Shown here in pieces: positions 17,702 to 25,578 of a stretch of 64,000 nt of DNA. Each line of letters starts with the position of its first letter. The first letter of the stretch is position 1. The stretch is from Oscillospiraceae bacterium (GTDB taxonomy: Bacteria; Bacillota; Clostridia; Oscillospirales; Ruminococcaceae), in NCBI GenBank assembly GCA_020024285.1, contig JAHHTZ010000006.1, positions 49,043 to 113,042 of the forward strand. Reading direction: 5' to 3'. The notes under the pieces were generated by a model. It saw only the letters and a list, made by a program, of their open reading frames with translations. It did no database searches and was not told the origin of the DNA. The position numbers were made by a program, and so were the translations under genes.

Positions 17702-18622
17702 GGGTGCGCGTTCCCAAAGGCTTGCCGGGTAAATGCCCTCCTGCTTCATCCGATGCATCGCCTGCGCCACCTGTGCGCGGTCCTGCTGATAGGTGACGCC
17801 GTACCACTGGTCACAGGAGGAGAGGATCTCAACGCTCGCCTTTTTTTCCTGAATCAGTGTGTCGATTGCAGTCGGGAGGAAAAATTCGCTCTTGAGCGGA
17901 TTTTTCGGAACCTGCTCTGCAAGGAAGGTCTGAAACTGCAGATGCAGCTCCTCCAGGACACTGGGAGTAAACGCCCACATATTCATGGAAACGATGGCAT
18001 CGAGCGGCAGAGGCTTTTCTTCCCCGTCCTGACAGCAGACGGCATGGTCGCCCCGACGCTCGATCTTGGTGTGCTCAGTGACATGGCAGAGCCTGTGCTG
18101 TTCATCCTCCTTGCAGACTCCGCGCGACACAAAGCCGTTTTCGGTCAGCGTGTTGCCCAGCTGATAGCCCACCATAGCATAGCGATAGAGCGTGTCATCC
18201 TCGGCGCTGCACAGAAAATCGTACAATCTCCCAAATGCCTCACAGCCGTAGTAGTCATCCGCATTGATGACAGCAAAGGGCTCCTCGACCTCCCCCCTGC
18301 AGCACAGGACCGCGTGTCCTGTCCCCCACGGTTTGATGCGCCCCTCGGGGACACATCCGTCGCAAACGCAGGTTTCGAGCTTTTGATGGATGTATCCAAC
18401 CTCCAAAAACGGGCGGATCTTTCTTCCGATGAGCCGCTCGAAATCCTCCTGATTTTCTTCTTTTATAATGAACTTTACCTTCTTGAATCCGGCGCGATAT
18501 GCGTCATACAGAGAAAAATCGAGGATCATTTCTCCGTCATCCCCAATGGGGGTGATTTGTTTCAATCCGCCGAAGCGGCTGCCCATTCCGGCAGCCAAAA
18601 TAACAAGAACCGGTTCTTTCAT
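17687..18622 (-). CDS. Nucleotidyltransferase family protein (NTP_transferase)
   Basis: 311-residue sugar-phosphate nucleotidyltransferase-like enzyme. The N-terminal ILAAGMGSRFGGLKQITPIG is the nucleotide-binding signature, and FAVINADDYYG supplies the metal-binding Asp. The C-terminal half lacks a left-handed beta helix. Related proteins act on sugar 1-phosphates, but the substrate cannot be deduced. Its 3' end overlaps sigG by 15 bases, and an inverted repeat lies just upstream of its ribosome site (GAGGAG). The hexapeptide acetyltransferase next on the same strand could belong to a common sugar pathway. Confidence 0.85.
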   Translation of the reverse strand: MKEPVLVILAAGMGSRFGGLKQITPIGDDGEMILDFSLYDAYRAGFKKVKFIIKEENQEDFERLIGRKIRPFLEVGYIHQKLETCVCDGCVPEGRIKPWGTGHAVLCCRGEVEEPFAVINADDYYGCEAFGRLYDFLCSAEDDTLYRYAMVGYQLGNTLTENGFVSRGVCKEDEQHRLCHVTEHTKIERRGDHAVCCQDGEEKPLPLDAIVSMNMWAFTPSVLEELHLQFQTFLAEQVPKNPLKSEFFLPTAIDTLIQEKKASVEILSSCDQWYGVTYQQDRAQVAQAMHRMKQEGIYPASLWERAPLLQV

Positions 18623-18643
18623 GATATATTCTCCTCATAAGCT

Positions 18644-18677
18644 GCCCGTCCTCTGCACATTGTGCAAGGGGACGGGC
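18644..18677. repeat. Inverted repeat upstream of the nucleotidyltransferase
   Basis: GCCCGTCC / GGACGGGC arms enclose a second perfect palindrome TGCACATTGTGCA. On the plus strand it is followed by TGTTTTGTT, so it could also terminate plus-strand transcription, although no plus gene ends here. It ends about 20 bases before the ATG of the minus-strand gene and may be an operator or leader hairpin. Confidence 0.55.
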
Positions 18678-18786
18678 TGTTTTGTTCTGTGATGCCGCTA
18701 TTATCTCAGGAAGCAAAAGCACTATGGTATGATCCGCCATTTTCCCGGTTCTGCTGCAGGGCAGGAGAAAAAGGCTGTAAAATTTT

Positions 18787-18817
18787 TATAATAGCCGCAT
18801 TGCCTGCGGCTATTATA
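18787..18817. terminator. Palindromic hairpin after the acetyltransferase gene
   Basis: Perfect 13-base arms TATAATAGCCGCA / TGCGGCTATTATA with a 5-base loop, downstream of the minus-strand gene ending at 18854. The following bases are AAAATTTT rather than a clean T run, so it is a weak terminator at best. Confidence 0.5.
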
Positions 18818-18853
18818 TCATATTCTCTGCAAAAGGCAAAATATCCTCCCCCA

Positions 18854-19318
18854 TCAGCGAACCCATGCGCACTCCCGCGCCGGTGCGCCCACGACCATGC
18901 AGTGGTCCTGTACTGTCCGCGTGACAATGGAGCCCTCCGCTACGACGGCACCCTCTCCAATTTCCAACCCGCTCAAAACGGTGGTGTTTGCCCCGATGAC
19001 TGCGTTTTCATGCACGATCGTTTTTCTCTCCCCGGCTTCATCCGTCCCAAGGGTGCAGGGGGCATTGGCAAAGACGCAGGAGGCTCCGCACAATACCCCG
19101 CTGCGGAGTGTGACCCCTTCCTCCACCGACACATTGTCCCGCAGTGTTACGTTGTCCCCAATCACCACATTGGCTCCGATGGTCACATTTTCTCCAAGAA
19201 TGCAGTTTTTCCCAATGACTGCTCCCTTTTTTATCCGGCAGAAATGCCAGATTTTTGTTCCTTCTCCGATGGTCGTTCCTGCATCCACCACGCTGGTTGG
19301 ATGAACAAAGTATGCCAC
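18854..19318 (-). CDS. Hexapeptide-repeat N-acetyltransferase (WbpD/WlbB-like)
   Basis: 154 residues made almost entirely of left-handed beta-helix hexapeptides (HPTSVVDAGTTIGEGTKIWHF, VTIGANVVIGDNVTL). The FANAPCTLGTD loop and the end VVGAPARECAWVR are typical of sugar N-acetyltransferases acting on UDP-3-amino sugars in surface polysaccharide pathways. Substrate is inferred only from resemblance. It is on the same strand as the nucleotidyltransferase, but hairpins lie between them. Confidence 0.82.
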   Translation of the reverse strand: MAYFVHPTSVVDAGTTIGEGTKIWHFCRIKKGAVIGKNCILGENVTIGANVVIGDNVTLRDNVSVEEGVTLRSGVLCGASCVFANAPCTLGTDEAGERKTIVHENAVIGANTTVLSGLEIGEGAVVAEGSIVTRTVQDHCMVVGAPARECAWVR

Positions 19319-19439
19319 GTTCCAAGCCCTCCCTCACGCACCGATGCCGAACGAAATTTGCTGCATCGGGTGAATCTCCTTTTCCAATCGATGTTTTATC
19401 ATGATATGAGGGAGGTTGTAAAAATAGAACGTTTTGCCT

Positions 19440-20270
19440 TTATTCTTTGGAAGAATCATCCTCTACATAGAACATGATCTTTGTGACAAACTCATCCTCG
19501 TTGCGGGACGTAATGTAATCGTTGATGCAAAACTCATATGAATCAGAAATGATGTGAAGCCTCTTTTCCCTGCAAAATTCCAGCAAGCGCAGGTATGCCC
19601 CCTCGATGGCATCATACTTTCCGATGTGATAGGTGCTTGCCGTCAGCCCTGCGGGAAGCTGGCGGATATTTTCGGCACAGGTGGCGGGGTCGGTCGTAAC
19701 GAAGGCGAGCGTCGCCTGTGTACAGCGGTTCGTGTAGATGTGTTCGAGGGGGACACAGACGCCGCACTGGAAAAAAATCGGCAGATCGTCGCGCAGCGCC
19801 TGCGCATACGATTTTTTGGTGGCAAGGCTGATTTCCGTCATGCTGTACGGCTTTTCCACCTCGTGGTACAAAATGCAGATCGGTTCTGTTCTTGCAAGCA
19901 TAGGTACGGTCTGGGGGCGCGCCACTGCCTGCTCCACCTGCTCGCACCGATGCTCCAGCCGGTTTTTGATGAGCGAAAGCTCACTGATCTTATGCTCGAT
20001 CACGCGAAGCTGCTGGCGCAGGAATGCAAGGCTGTTTTTGGTGGTATAGGATGCCATATGCTCCTTGATTTCATTGAGCGAAAACCCGATCTTCTTCATA
20101 ATGAGGATGGTGTCGAGATAATCAAGCTGCTCGGCACTGTAGTATCGGTATCCGTTTTTGGGGTCGGTGTAGCTTGGCTGAAACAGCCCAATCTTATCAT
20201 AATAAAGCAGCGTCTGCTTGGAAATATTTTGATATTTTGCCAGTTCTCCGGCAGAAAACATGGTTTCCAT
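19440..20270 (-). CDS. MerR-family regulator with effector-binding domain (BmrR-like)
   Basis: 276 residues. The N-terminal MerR winged helix (MFSAGELAKYQNISKQTLLYY, then NGYRYYSAEQLDYLDTI) is followed by a long dimerisation helix (about 75-120). A GyrI-like effector domain (about 125-270) probably binds a small hydrophobic or cationic drug. Start is METMFSAGEL at 20270 or four codons later. It is divergent from a MATE exporter, and the shared promoter shows the unusual 19-base spacer and dyad of MerR-activated promoters. Likely activator of the pump. Confidence 0.92.
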   Translation of the reverse strand: METMFSAGELAKYQNISKQTLLYYDKIGLFQPSYTDPKNGYRYYSAEQLDYLDTILIMKKIGFSLNEIKEHMASYTTKNSLAFLRQQLRVIEHKISELSLIKNRLEHRCEQVEQAVARPQTVPMLARTEPICILYHEVEKPYSMTEISLATKKSYAQALRDDLPIFFQCGVCVPLEHIYTNRCTQATLAFVTTDPATCAENIRQLPAGLTASTYHIGKYDAIEGAYLRLLEFCREKRLHIISDSYEFCINDYITSRNEDEFVTKIMFYVEDDSSKE

Positions 20271-20286
20271 TCGTCATTTTCACCTC

Positions 20287-20317
20287 TTGACTATATAGTT
20301 ACTATATCCTTTATTAT
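20287..20317 (+). promoter_or_regulatory. MerR-type promoter/operator for the MATE gene
   Basis: TTGACT (20287-20292), a 19-base spacer and TATTAT (20312-20317). The spacer contains the perfect dyad ATATAGT-T-ACTATAT (20293-20307). Over-long spacers with a central dyad are the hallmark of promoters untwisted by MerR activators. A minus-strand promoter (TTGATA, 16 bases, TATAGT) overlaps it and could serve the regulator gene. Confidence 0.85.
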
Positions 20318-20344
20318 AGTAATATCAAAGGAAAAAGCAAGGAA

Positions 20345-20424
20345 AAACGCAGACCCGTTCTTTTTTCTTCTTTGCTGCTCCGCTCACAGCGAAGGAGTCA
20401 GGAAAACGAGGATGCGGTTTTTTT
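20345..20424 (+). promoter_or_regulatory. Terminator-like hairpin in the MATE leader (possible attenuator)
   Basis: In the roughly 140-base leader, an outer stem pairs ACGCA..CC.GTT (20346-20359) with AACGAGGATGCG (20405-20416), and an inner CTCCGCTCACAGCGAAGGAG-like stem forms in between. It is followed at once by seven T residues (20418-20424). The gene starts 40 bases later with its own AGGAGG. A tiny frame MRFFC (ATG 20412) lies in the stem. Attenuation is an inference. Confidence 0.5.
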
Positions 20425-20464
20425 GCTGAAATTTTCAATCTACATAATTTAGGAGGGTTCCTTT

Positions 20465-21817
20465 ATGGATATTTTCTCAAAACGCATGACCTATGGTCAA
20501 TTCATACGGTATCTGATGCCGTCTGTGATGACCATGATCTTTCTTTCCTTTTATACCACGATCGACGGCTTCTTCGTGTCGCAGTATGCAGGGTCGGACG
20601 CACTTGCCGGAATCAACATCGTCATTCCGGTCACCTGCGTGATTTTCGGTGTTTCCGTGATGCTGGCAACCGGTGCCGGAGCGATCATCGGTGAACACCT
20701 CGGAAGAAAGGAAGAAGAAAAAGCAAACGAAATTTTCAGTATGGTTTCGTTTGTCCTGCTTCTGTTCTCCATTGCATTTTCCATCCTCGGCATCGTGTTC
20801 CTCAAGCCGATTGCCGTGTTCCTTGGCAGCAGCGATAAACTGATGCAGCACGTTCTGCCCTATGCCTTTGTGGTGTTTGCAGGCACGATCCCGATGGCGT
20901 TCAAGCTCTTTTTTGAATACCTTGTGCGCACAGACGGCAATCCGAAGGTCGGACTGAAAATGTCCACCGTCGGACTCATCCTCAATGTGATCCTCGATTA
21001 TCTCTTTGTTGGTGTCCTCAAGCTCGGCACATTCGGCGCAGCCCTTGGTACCGTGCTGTCCATCACAGCAAGTGCCCTCATCGGGCTGTGGTACTTTATG
21101 AAGTACAGCAACATCCGCTTTTGTAAGTCGAAGATAGACTGGGGTGTGCTTTGGCACTCCTGCACCAACGGAAGCAGCGAAATGCTGACCGAGCTTTCCA
21201 CCGGTATCACGACCTTGCTGTTTAACCTCATCATCATCCAGCAATTCGGAGAAGACGGTGTGGCGGCAGTCACGATCATCATGTATATTTATTATTTCTT
21301 CATCGCCTTCTATATGGGCATTGCGGTTGCGGCGGCTCCGGTGGTGAGCTACAACTACGGCGCAGCAAACCGTGCAAAAATTGCAGAAACGCTCAAATAC
21401 AGCTTTATCACCATCGGTGCGACGGGGCTTCTCATCATGGGCACCCTCTTTGTCGGCGGTGACTTTATCATCCACCTCTTTATCGCGGAGGGTCACGTTT
21501 TCGATCTGACGAAAACAGCGCTTTTCTACTTCAGCCCTGTGTTTATCTTCATCGGCTTCAATGTATTCCTGTCAGGATACTTTACGGCACTGGGTGACGG
21601 ACTCACCTCCGCTGTGATCTCCACCCTGCGCTCCCTGATTTTTGTTGTCCTCTATCTCTTCCTGCTTCCTCCTATGGTTGAAGTGAACGGGGTCTGGATG
21701 ACAATGCCGATGGCAGAAGTATCGACCATCTTCATTTCTGCTTTTTTGTACCTCAAAAAAGGAAGACGGGTGCTTCAGGAGCTCCCCTCCCCCTCTGCAT
21801 CTTTGAGCCAAATCTAA
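20465..21817 (+). CDS. MATE family multidrug efflux transporter
   Basis: 450-residue, twelve-span exporter that uses a Na+ or H+ gradient to expel drugs. The N-terminus FSKRMTYGQFIRYLMPSVMT and the repeated patterns FVSQYAGSDALAGINIVIPV and YNYGAANRAKIAETLKYS are typical of MATE domains 1 and 2 in Clostridia. AGGAGG precedes ATG 20465. It is divergent from a BmrR-like regulator and behind a MerR-type promoter, so expression is probably induced by its substrates. The specific drug is unknown. Confidence 0.94.
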   Translation: MDIFSKRMTYGQFIRYLMPSVMTMIFLSFYTTIDGFFVSQYAGSDALAGINIVIPVTCVIFGVSVMLATGAGAIIGEHLGRKEEEKANEIFSMVSFVLLLFSIAFSILGIVFLKPIAVFLGSSDKLMQHVLPYAFVVFAGTIPMAFKLFFEYLVRTDGNPKVGLKMSTVGLILNVILDYLFVGVLKLGTFGAALGTVLSITASALIGLWYFMKYSNIRFCKSKIDWGVLWHSCTNGSSEMLTELSTGITTLLFNLIIIQQFGEDGVAAVTIIMYIYYFFIAFYMGIAVAAAPVVSYNYGAANRAKIAETLKYSFITIGATGLLIMGTLFVGGDFIIHLFIAEGHVFDLTKTALFYFSPVFIFIGFNVFLSGYFTALGDGLTSAVISTLRSLIFVVLYLFLLPPMVEVNGVWMTMPMAEVSTIFISAFLYLKKGRRVLQELPSPSASLSQI

Positions 21818-21826
21818 ACGATCATA

Positions 21827-21858
21827 AAAAAGGCAGCATCCTTCGATGCTGCCTTTTT
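21827..21858. terminator. Bidirectional terminator between MATE and epimerase genes
   Basis: Arms AAAAAGGCAGCATC / GATGCTGCCTTTTT with CTTC loop; serves both convergent genes. Confidence 0.92.
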
Positions 21859-21879
21859 GTCTTGTTTTTCAGATCGGTC

Positions 21880-22701
21880 CTATGCGCCCAGCTCGATCTC
21901 GCTGAGCAGGGTTTCCATATAGGTCTGATAGTGGTAGAACACCACATCCGGGTCGCGCAGGGTAGGATGCCAGCGCTTCACCCATTCGAGCGTGAGATAG
22001 CCCTCATAGCCGTTTTGATGCAGCAGCTTCACTGCATCGAATACCGGAACGTCCCCAAAGCCCATCATGCGGTATTCGAGCTTGCCGTCATGCATCGCAG
22101 AGTCCTTGACATGAACATATTTGATGTCGTTTTTCAGCCGGGAAAATGTTTCCTCCGGTGTTTCGTGGTAATAGCGGTATGGGTGGTGGATATCCCACAA
22201 AACGCCCCTTGCCTCAGAGTTGATGCCGTCCAGAAACTCTGCCATCCGTTTGGAATCCGCGAGAAGTCCGTTGGTTTCCACAAGGACGCAGACATGTTTG
22301 CCCTCAGCATAGCGGCAAAGCTCGCGGTAGCGTTCCTTTGCCTTTACGATATCTGCCTCGGTCGGCTCCGGCTTGGAATCGATCAAAACGCGGATATAGG
22401 AAATCTTCAGGCGCGAAGCAAAATCGATGTGCTTTTTTGCTTCCTCCATCTCGCTTTTTTCGTCCTGCATCTTGCCCAAAGCGACCGAGGTGGACAACAT
22501 CGGGATCTCGATCCCGAGGCTGTTGAGCCCGCTCATGGTATTCTCCGCATTTTCCGCATTGAACAAGCGGATCAGCAGTGCGTTGAGCTCCTCCTCCACA
22601 CCGCGGATCTCAATGCCGTCGATGCACATATCGCGCGCAGCATCGACGATCTCGCTCCATTTCCATTCCGGGCATCCGATTGTAGAAAATCCTAATTTCA
22701 T
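21880..22701 (-). CDS. Sugar phosphate isomerase/epimerase (AP-endonuclease-2-like TIM barrel)
   Basis: 273 residues. MKLGFSTIGCPEWKWSEIVDAA and the ordered metal ligands (CVLVETNG, VLWDIHHPYRYY, YVHVKDS, YLTLEWVKRWHP) match the xylose isomerase-like TIM barrel family, which isomerises or epimerises sugars or inositol derivatives. The substrate cannot be deduced. Monocistronic between two terminators. Confidence 0.88.
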   Translation of the reverse strand: MKLGFSTIGCPEWKWSEIVDAARDMCIDGIEIRGVEEELNALLIRLFNAENAENTMSGLNSLGIEIPMLSTSVALGKMQDEKSEMEEAKKHIDFASRLKISYIRVLIDSKPEPTEADIVKAKERYRELCRYAEGKHVCVLVETNGLLADSKRMAEFLDGINSEARGVLWDIHHPYRYYHETPEETFSRLKNDIKYVHVKDSAMHDGKLEYRMMGFGDVPVFDAVKLLHQNGYEGYLTLEWVKRWHPTLRDPDVVFYHYQTYMETLLSEIELGA

Positions 22702-22765
22702 ACTCTCTACTCCTTATGTATCCTTCCGATTTCATTGCAAGTATCTTTTCATTCAGTATAGCACA

Positions 22766-22799
22766 AAATTTCCCTGTGTGAAGCTCCACAGGGAAATTT
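22766..22799 (-). terminator. Terminator after the PASTA pseudokinase gene
   Basis: Perfect 13-base arms AAATTTCCCTGTG / CACAGGGAAATTT, only three bases after the stop codon at 22802, followed on the minus strand by TTTTGTG. Confidence 0.7.
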
Positions 22800-22801
22800 C
22801 T

Positions 22802-24349
22802 CTAATCTTTTTTATCGTCCTCTTCTTCCTGTTTTTGAGGAGGGGTGGCGTAGATCTTCACAACTTCCCCGTTGTTGAGCGCAATTTTTGTCCCCTCGGA
22901 GGGGTCGGTGCGAAAGACGGTGTTTCCCCCATATCCCTCATTTTCCACAATGTAGATGCGGTATGGAAGCTGGCTTTTGTCCATCATCGATTTGGCAAGC
23001 TCCAGGTCGCAGCCCACCACCGCAGGGACCTCTGCGTTGTTGCTGCCCTTGCTGACCACGAGCTTCACCTTCGTCATCTTCTCCACCTCGCTGCCCTTAT
23101 GCGGACTTTGCCAAACGATGATGCCTTCGGGGTAGTTGTCGTTATATTCTTCGCTGATTTCAAAGGAAAACTGCTGGGAATATTGTGCATTGTTTTGGAT
23201 GTTCGACACCTGATGTCCCACAAAGTCGGGCACCGGGATGAGGCTTTTCTGCTGCTGCATCTCCTCCTGACGCTTCTGCTCCTGGTAGAGCCTTTGCTGC
23301 TCCATCACACTGATATACGCCCACACAGCAATCCCCCCCAGCAGGACGATGCTGATGAGCGTTGTGAGCAGAACATGGCGAAACCGATGGACCGGCTGCT
23401 CAAGGTGTACGGTATGTTCGTTTGGCATCACATCGGGCACCTGATAAACACAGGTGTTGCCGGAAACGGACTCTAAGAGAGCCGATGCCAGTTCATCCAC
23501 CGATCCTGTGCGCAGGTCTGGGTCGAGCATCATCGCTGCGCTGATGGCATCCGATACATTTTCGGGGATGGATGGATCAAGCTGGGCGGCAGGTACAAGG
23601 CTGTCCTGCTCGAGGCGGCTTTTGGCATCCTGCGGGACAATGCCCGTCAAAAGCCAGTATAAGATTGCGCCCAGTGCATAAACATCGCTGCAGATGCCGC
23701 CGTTCCAGACGCCGCCGGTATACTGCTCCGGAGAAGAAAATCCGCTGTACCGCTCGCTGCCAAGCGTCCCATTTTCCGATCTGGACTCCACTGTGCAAAA
23801 TCCGCAGAGGAATATTCTGTTGTCTTCGGTAACAAAAAGGTTCTCCGGAGAGATGCCCAGATGAACAACTCCTTTGCGGTGAAAAATGGCGACGCTGTTG
23901 AGGAGCTTCATCATTTTCTTTTTGACTTCCACCCACGGCAAGCCCTGCGGATGCTGTTCCATAACATCCCTCATGGAACGTGCAGAAATGCTTTTGTTTA
24001 CAACATAAATGGTGTTATGTAAGTAAAAAATGCGAAGGATGGGGATGAGATTTTCCACCTCTCCCGCATTTTTTATGGTCTGAAATAAATCTTCAAACGC
24101 TGCCATACCGATTTTGTAATTGGTATACTCTTCTTCCTTCGGGATGAGGGAAAAGGAGCCTTCCTCGCGGAAAACGATCCGCCTTGGGCAGAATTCTCTG
24201 ATCCATACAGCTTCCTGTGTTTTCGTATCGACTGCATCATACACGATACTTTCTTCGTTCTCAAACAACACATGGCAGATCTGATACGATTCCAGAGCAG
24301 CTCCCTCCGGCAATTCCAGCGGTATCTTTTTTTCTTGGGTCATATCCAT
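22802..24349 (-). CDS. Membrane pseudokinase with two PASTA domains
   Basis: 515 residues from ATG 24349 (MDMTQEKKIPLELPEG; AAAGGTGG upstream). A Ser/Thr kinase-like domain (about 15-300) is followed by one membrane span (VLLTTLISIVLLGGIAVWAY), a Gln/Glu-rich linker and two extracellular PASTA repeats. All three catalytic motifs are lost: the VAIK lysine position reads VWIRE, HRDxKPxN reads HLGISPEN, and DFG reads CGF. The fold signature FSSPEQYTGG with ICSDVYALGAILYWLLTG is kept. It therefore probably senses muropeptides or lipid II and acts allosterically or as a scaffold instead of phosphorylating. The C-terminus is acidic. Confidence 0.9.
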   Translation of the reverse strand: MDMTQEKKIPLELPEGAALESYQICHVLFENEESIVYDAVDTKTQEAVWIREFCPRRIVFREEGSFSLIPKEEEYTNYKIGMAAFEDLFQTIKNAGEVENLIPILRIFYLHNTIYVVNKSISARSMRDVMEQHPQGLPWVEVKKKMMKLLNSVAIFHRKGVVHLGISPENLFVTEDNRIFLCGFCTVESRSENGTLGSERYSGFSSPEQYTGGVWNGGICSDVYALGAILYWLLTGIVPQDAKSRLEQDSLVPAAQLDPSIPENVSDAISAAMMLDPDLRTGSVDELASALLESVSGNTCVYQVPDVMPNEHTVHLEQPVHRFRHVLLTTLISIVLLGGIAVWAYISVMEQQRLYQEQKRQEEMQQQKSLIPVPDFVGHQVSNIQNNAQYSQQFSFEISEEYNDNYPEGIIVWQSPHKGSEVEKMTKVKLVVSKGSNNAEVPAVVGCDLELAKSMMDKSQLPYRIYIVENEGYGGNTVFRTDPSEGTKIALNNGEVVKIYATPPQKQEEEDDKKD

Positions 24350-24503
24350 TAAACCACCTTTTCGTGTCCTGTTTGACCACATTGATTGTATGCTTATCTG
24401 TACTATGATACCGCTTTTTCAGAATCGATTCAACTACAAAACAGTAACAAACGGCTCATTTCGAGCCGTTTGCATCATTTTTCGAAGGCTGTGCTTTGGG
24501 AAA

Positions 24504-24869
24504 TTATGTATTTCCCAAATGACCTGCGCCCAGTCCAAAGCTGATCGACAGCGCCCGGTTGACCTGCGACATCGACTGATTGTCAAGGCAGCCCATCTTT
24601 TCGCGCAGTCTTCTTTTATCAATGGTTCGGATCTGCTCGAGCAAAACGACCGAATCCTTCGAGAGCCCGCAGTTTTCGGGAAGGATATCGATGTGTGTTG
24701 GCAGCTTTGTTTTTTCTTTCTGACTTGTGATCGCGGCTGCGATCACGGTTGGGCTGTATTTATTTCCGACGTCGTTTTGCACGATCAGCACCGGACGCAC
24801 CCCGCCCTGCTCCGATCCCACAACAGGACTCAAATCCGCATAGTAAATATCTCCCCGTCTGACCGTCAC
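24504..24869 (-). CDS. MazF/PemK-family endoribonuclease (NdoA-like)
   Basis: 121-residue type II toxin-family RNase that cleaves single-stranded mRNA. VRRGDIYYADLSPVVGSEQGG contains the conserved catalytic Arg region; RPVLIVQNDVGNKYSPTVI and LLEQIRTIDKRRL follow, as in Bacillus NdoA. In Bacillus the antitoxin gene lies directly upstream; here no antitoxin-like frame is visible on either side. The antitoxin may be elsewhere or the enzyme may act alone. It is divergent from the small membrane protein at 25129. Confidence 0.92.
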   Translation of the reverse strand: MTVRRGDIYYADLSPVVGSEQGGVRPVLIVQNDVGNKYSPTVIAAAITSQKEKTKLPTHIDILPENCGLSKDSVVLLEQIRTIDKRRLREKMGCLDNQSMSQVNRALSISFGLGAGHLGNT

Positions 24870-25029
24870 GTTTCATCACACTCCGTTTTATTGTTGCACC
24901 CGTTTTACGGTGTACCTTTATTTTGTCCACGGATTTTGCGAATAATCAGGCTCCCTTCATTTTTCTGCCCTCTTTTCGGTTACATTTATCTCAATTTATT
25001 ACAGAACAGAAACACCCTGTTGTGTCGAC

Positions 25030-25058
25030 TTGACAGCGGGAATGGGAGAGAATATAAT
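25030..25058 (+). promoter_or_regulatory. Perfect-consensus sigma-A promoter
   Basis: TTGACA (25030-25035), exactly 17 bases, TATAAT (25053-25058). Both hexamers are perfect, the only such match I noticed in the window. It drives the 72-residue gene at 25129. Confidence 0.85.
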
Positions 25059-25128
25059 AACAGATATACTATCGATGTCGATTATTTTGACTATTTTCGC
25101 CAAAATATTGGAAAGGGGCTTTCGACTG

Positions 25129-25347
25129 ATGTACCGTAAATTATCCAAATGGTTTACCGCAATGATGACACTTGTTGTGTCTGTCATCGGAATGGCTGTA
25201 AGTGCTTTTGCAATCAATCCTGTAATGGGTGATGAAACCCAGGGGACCGTGAAATTGATGACCGTCCTTTTGATCGTTTCCGCAGTTGTCATTATTGTAT
25301 TGGTTGCGATGTCTGCCATGAAAAAGAAAAAAGGACCCAAAAAATAA
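25129..25347 (+). CDS. Tiny exported/membrane protein resembling a sortase precursor with no body
   Basis: 72 residues from ATG 25129 (GGAAAGGGG ten bases upstream). It has a signal-peptide-like N-terminus (KLSKWFTAMMTLVVSVIGMA, likely cut after SAFA), a very short middle NPVMGDETQG, then a second span (LMTVLLIVSAVVIIVLVAM) and the basic tail KKKKGPKK. This resembles the end of a cell-wall sorting signal (P-x-TGD, span, positive tail), but the LPxTG motif is not canonical. A longer frame from 25030 is unlikely because the promoter lies inside it. Function unknown. Confidence 0.7.
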   Translation: MYRKLSKWFTAMMTLVVSVIGMAVSAFAINPVMGDETQGTVKLMTVLLIVSAVVIIVLVAMSAMKKKKGPKK

Positions 25348-25369
25348 TTTCAATCGATAAGAAGGTATA

Positions 25370-25394
25370 ACGGAGGGACTCCTCCGTTTTTTTA
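25370..25394 (+). terminator. Terminator after the tiny membrane protein
   Basis: ACGGAGG / CCTCCGT stem with GACT-type loop followed by eight T residues. Confidence 0.88.
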
Positions 25395-25578
25395 CGCTCT
25401 TTTTTCAGATTTTTCCAGTATAAACGCTATAAATATCTAAATCCGTCGCAAGATTCCTGAAATATTTTTCTGTTATCTGCAAACATTAAACAAAAGCGGA
25501 CTTGTTTTATAAAACGGTTCGCCCAACCTTCAGTTCATTGTGCCAAGCAAAAATGGTGCAAAAAGGAGTAGATAACAG

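Noticed and set aside
25490..25578. Sigma-G or sigma-F promoter before spoIVB
   Set aside because: A loose CATTAAA with an upstream AAATA element exists, but the spacing and the -35 do not match the consensus well enough to call.
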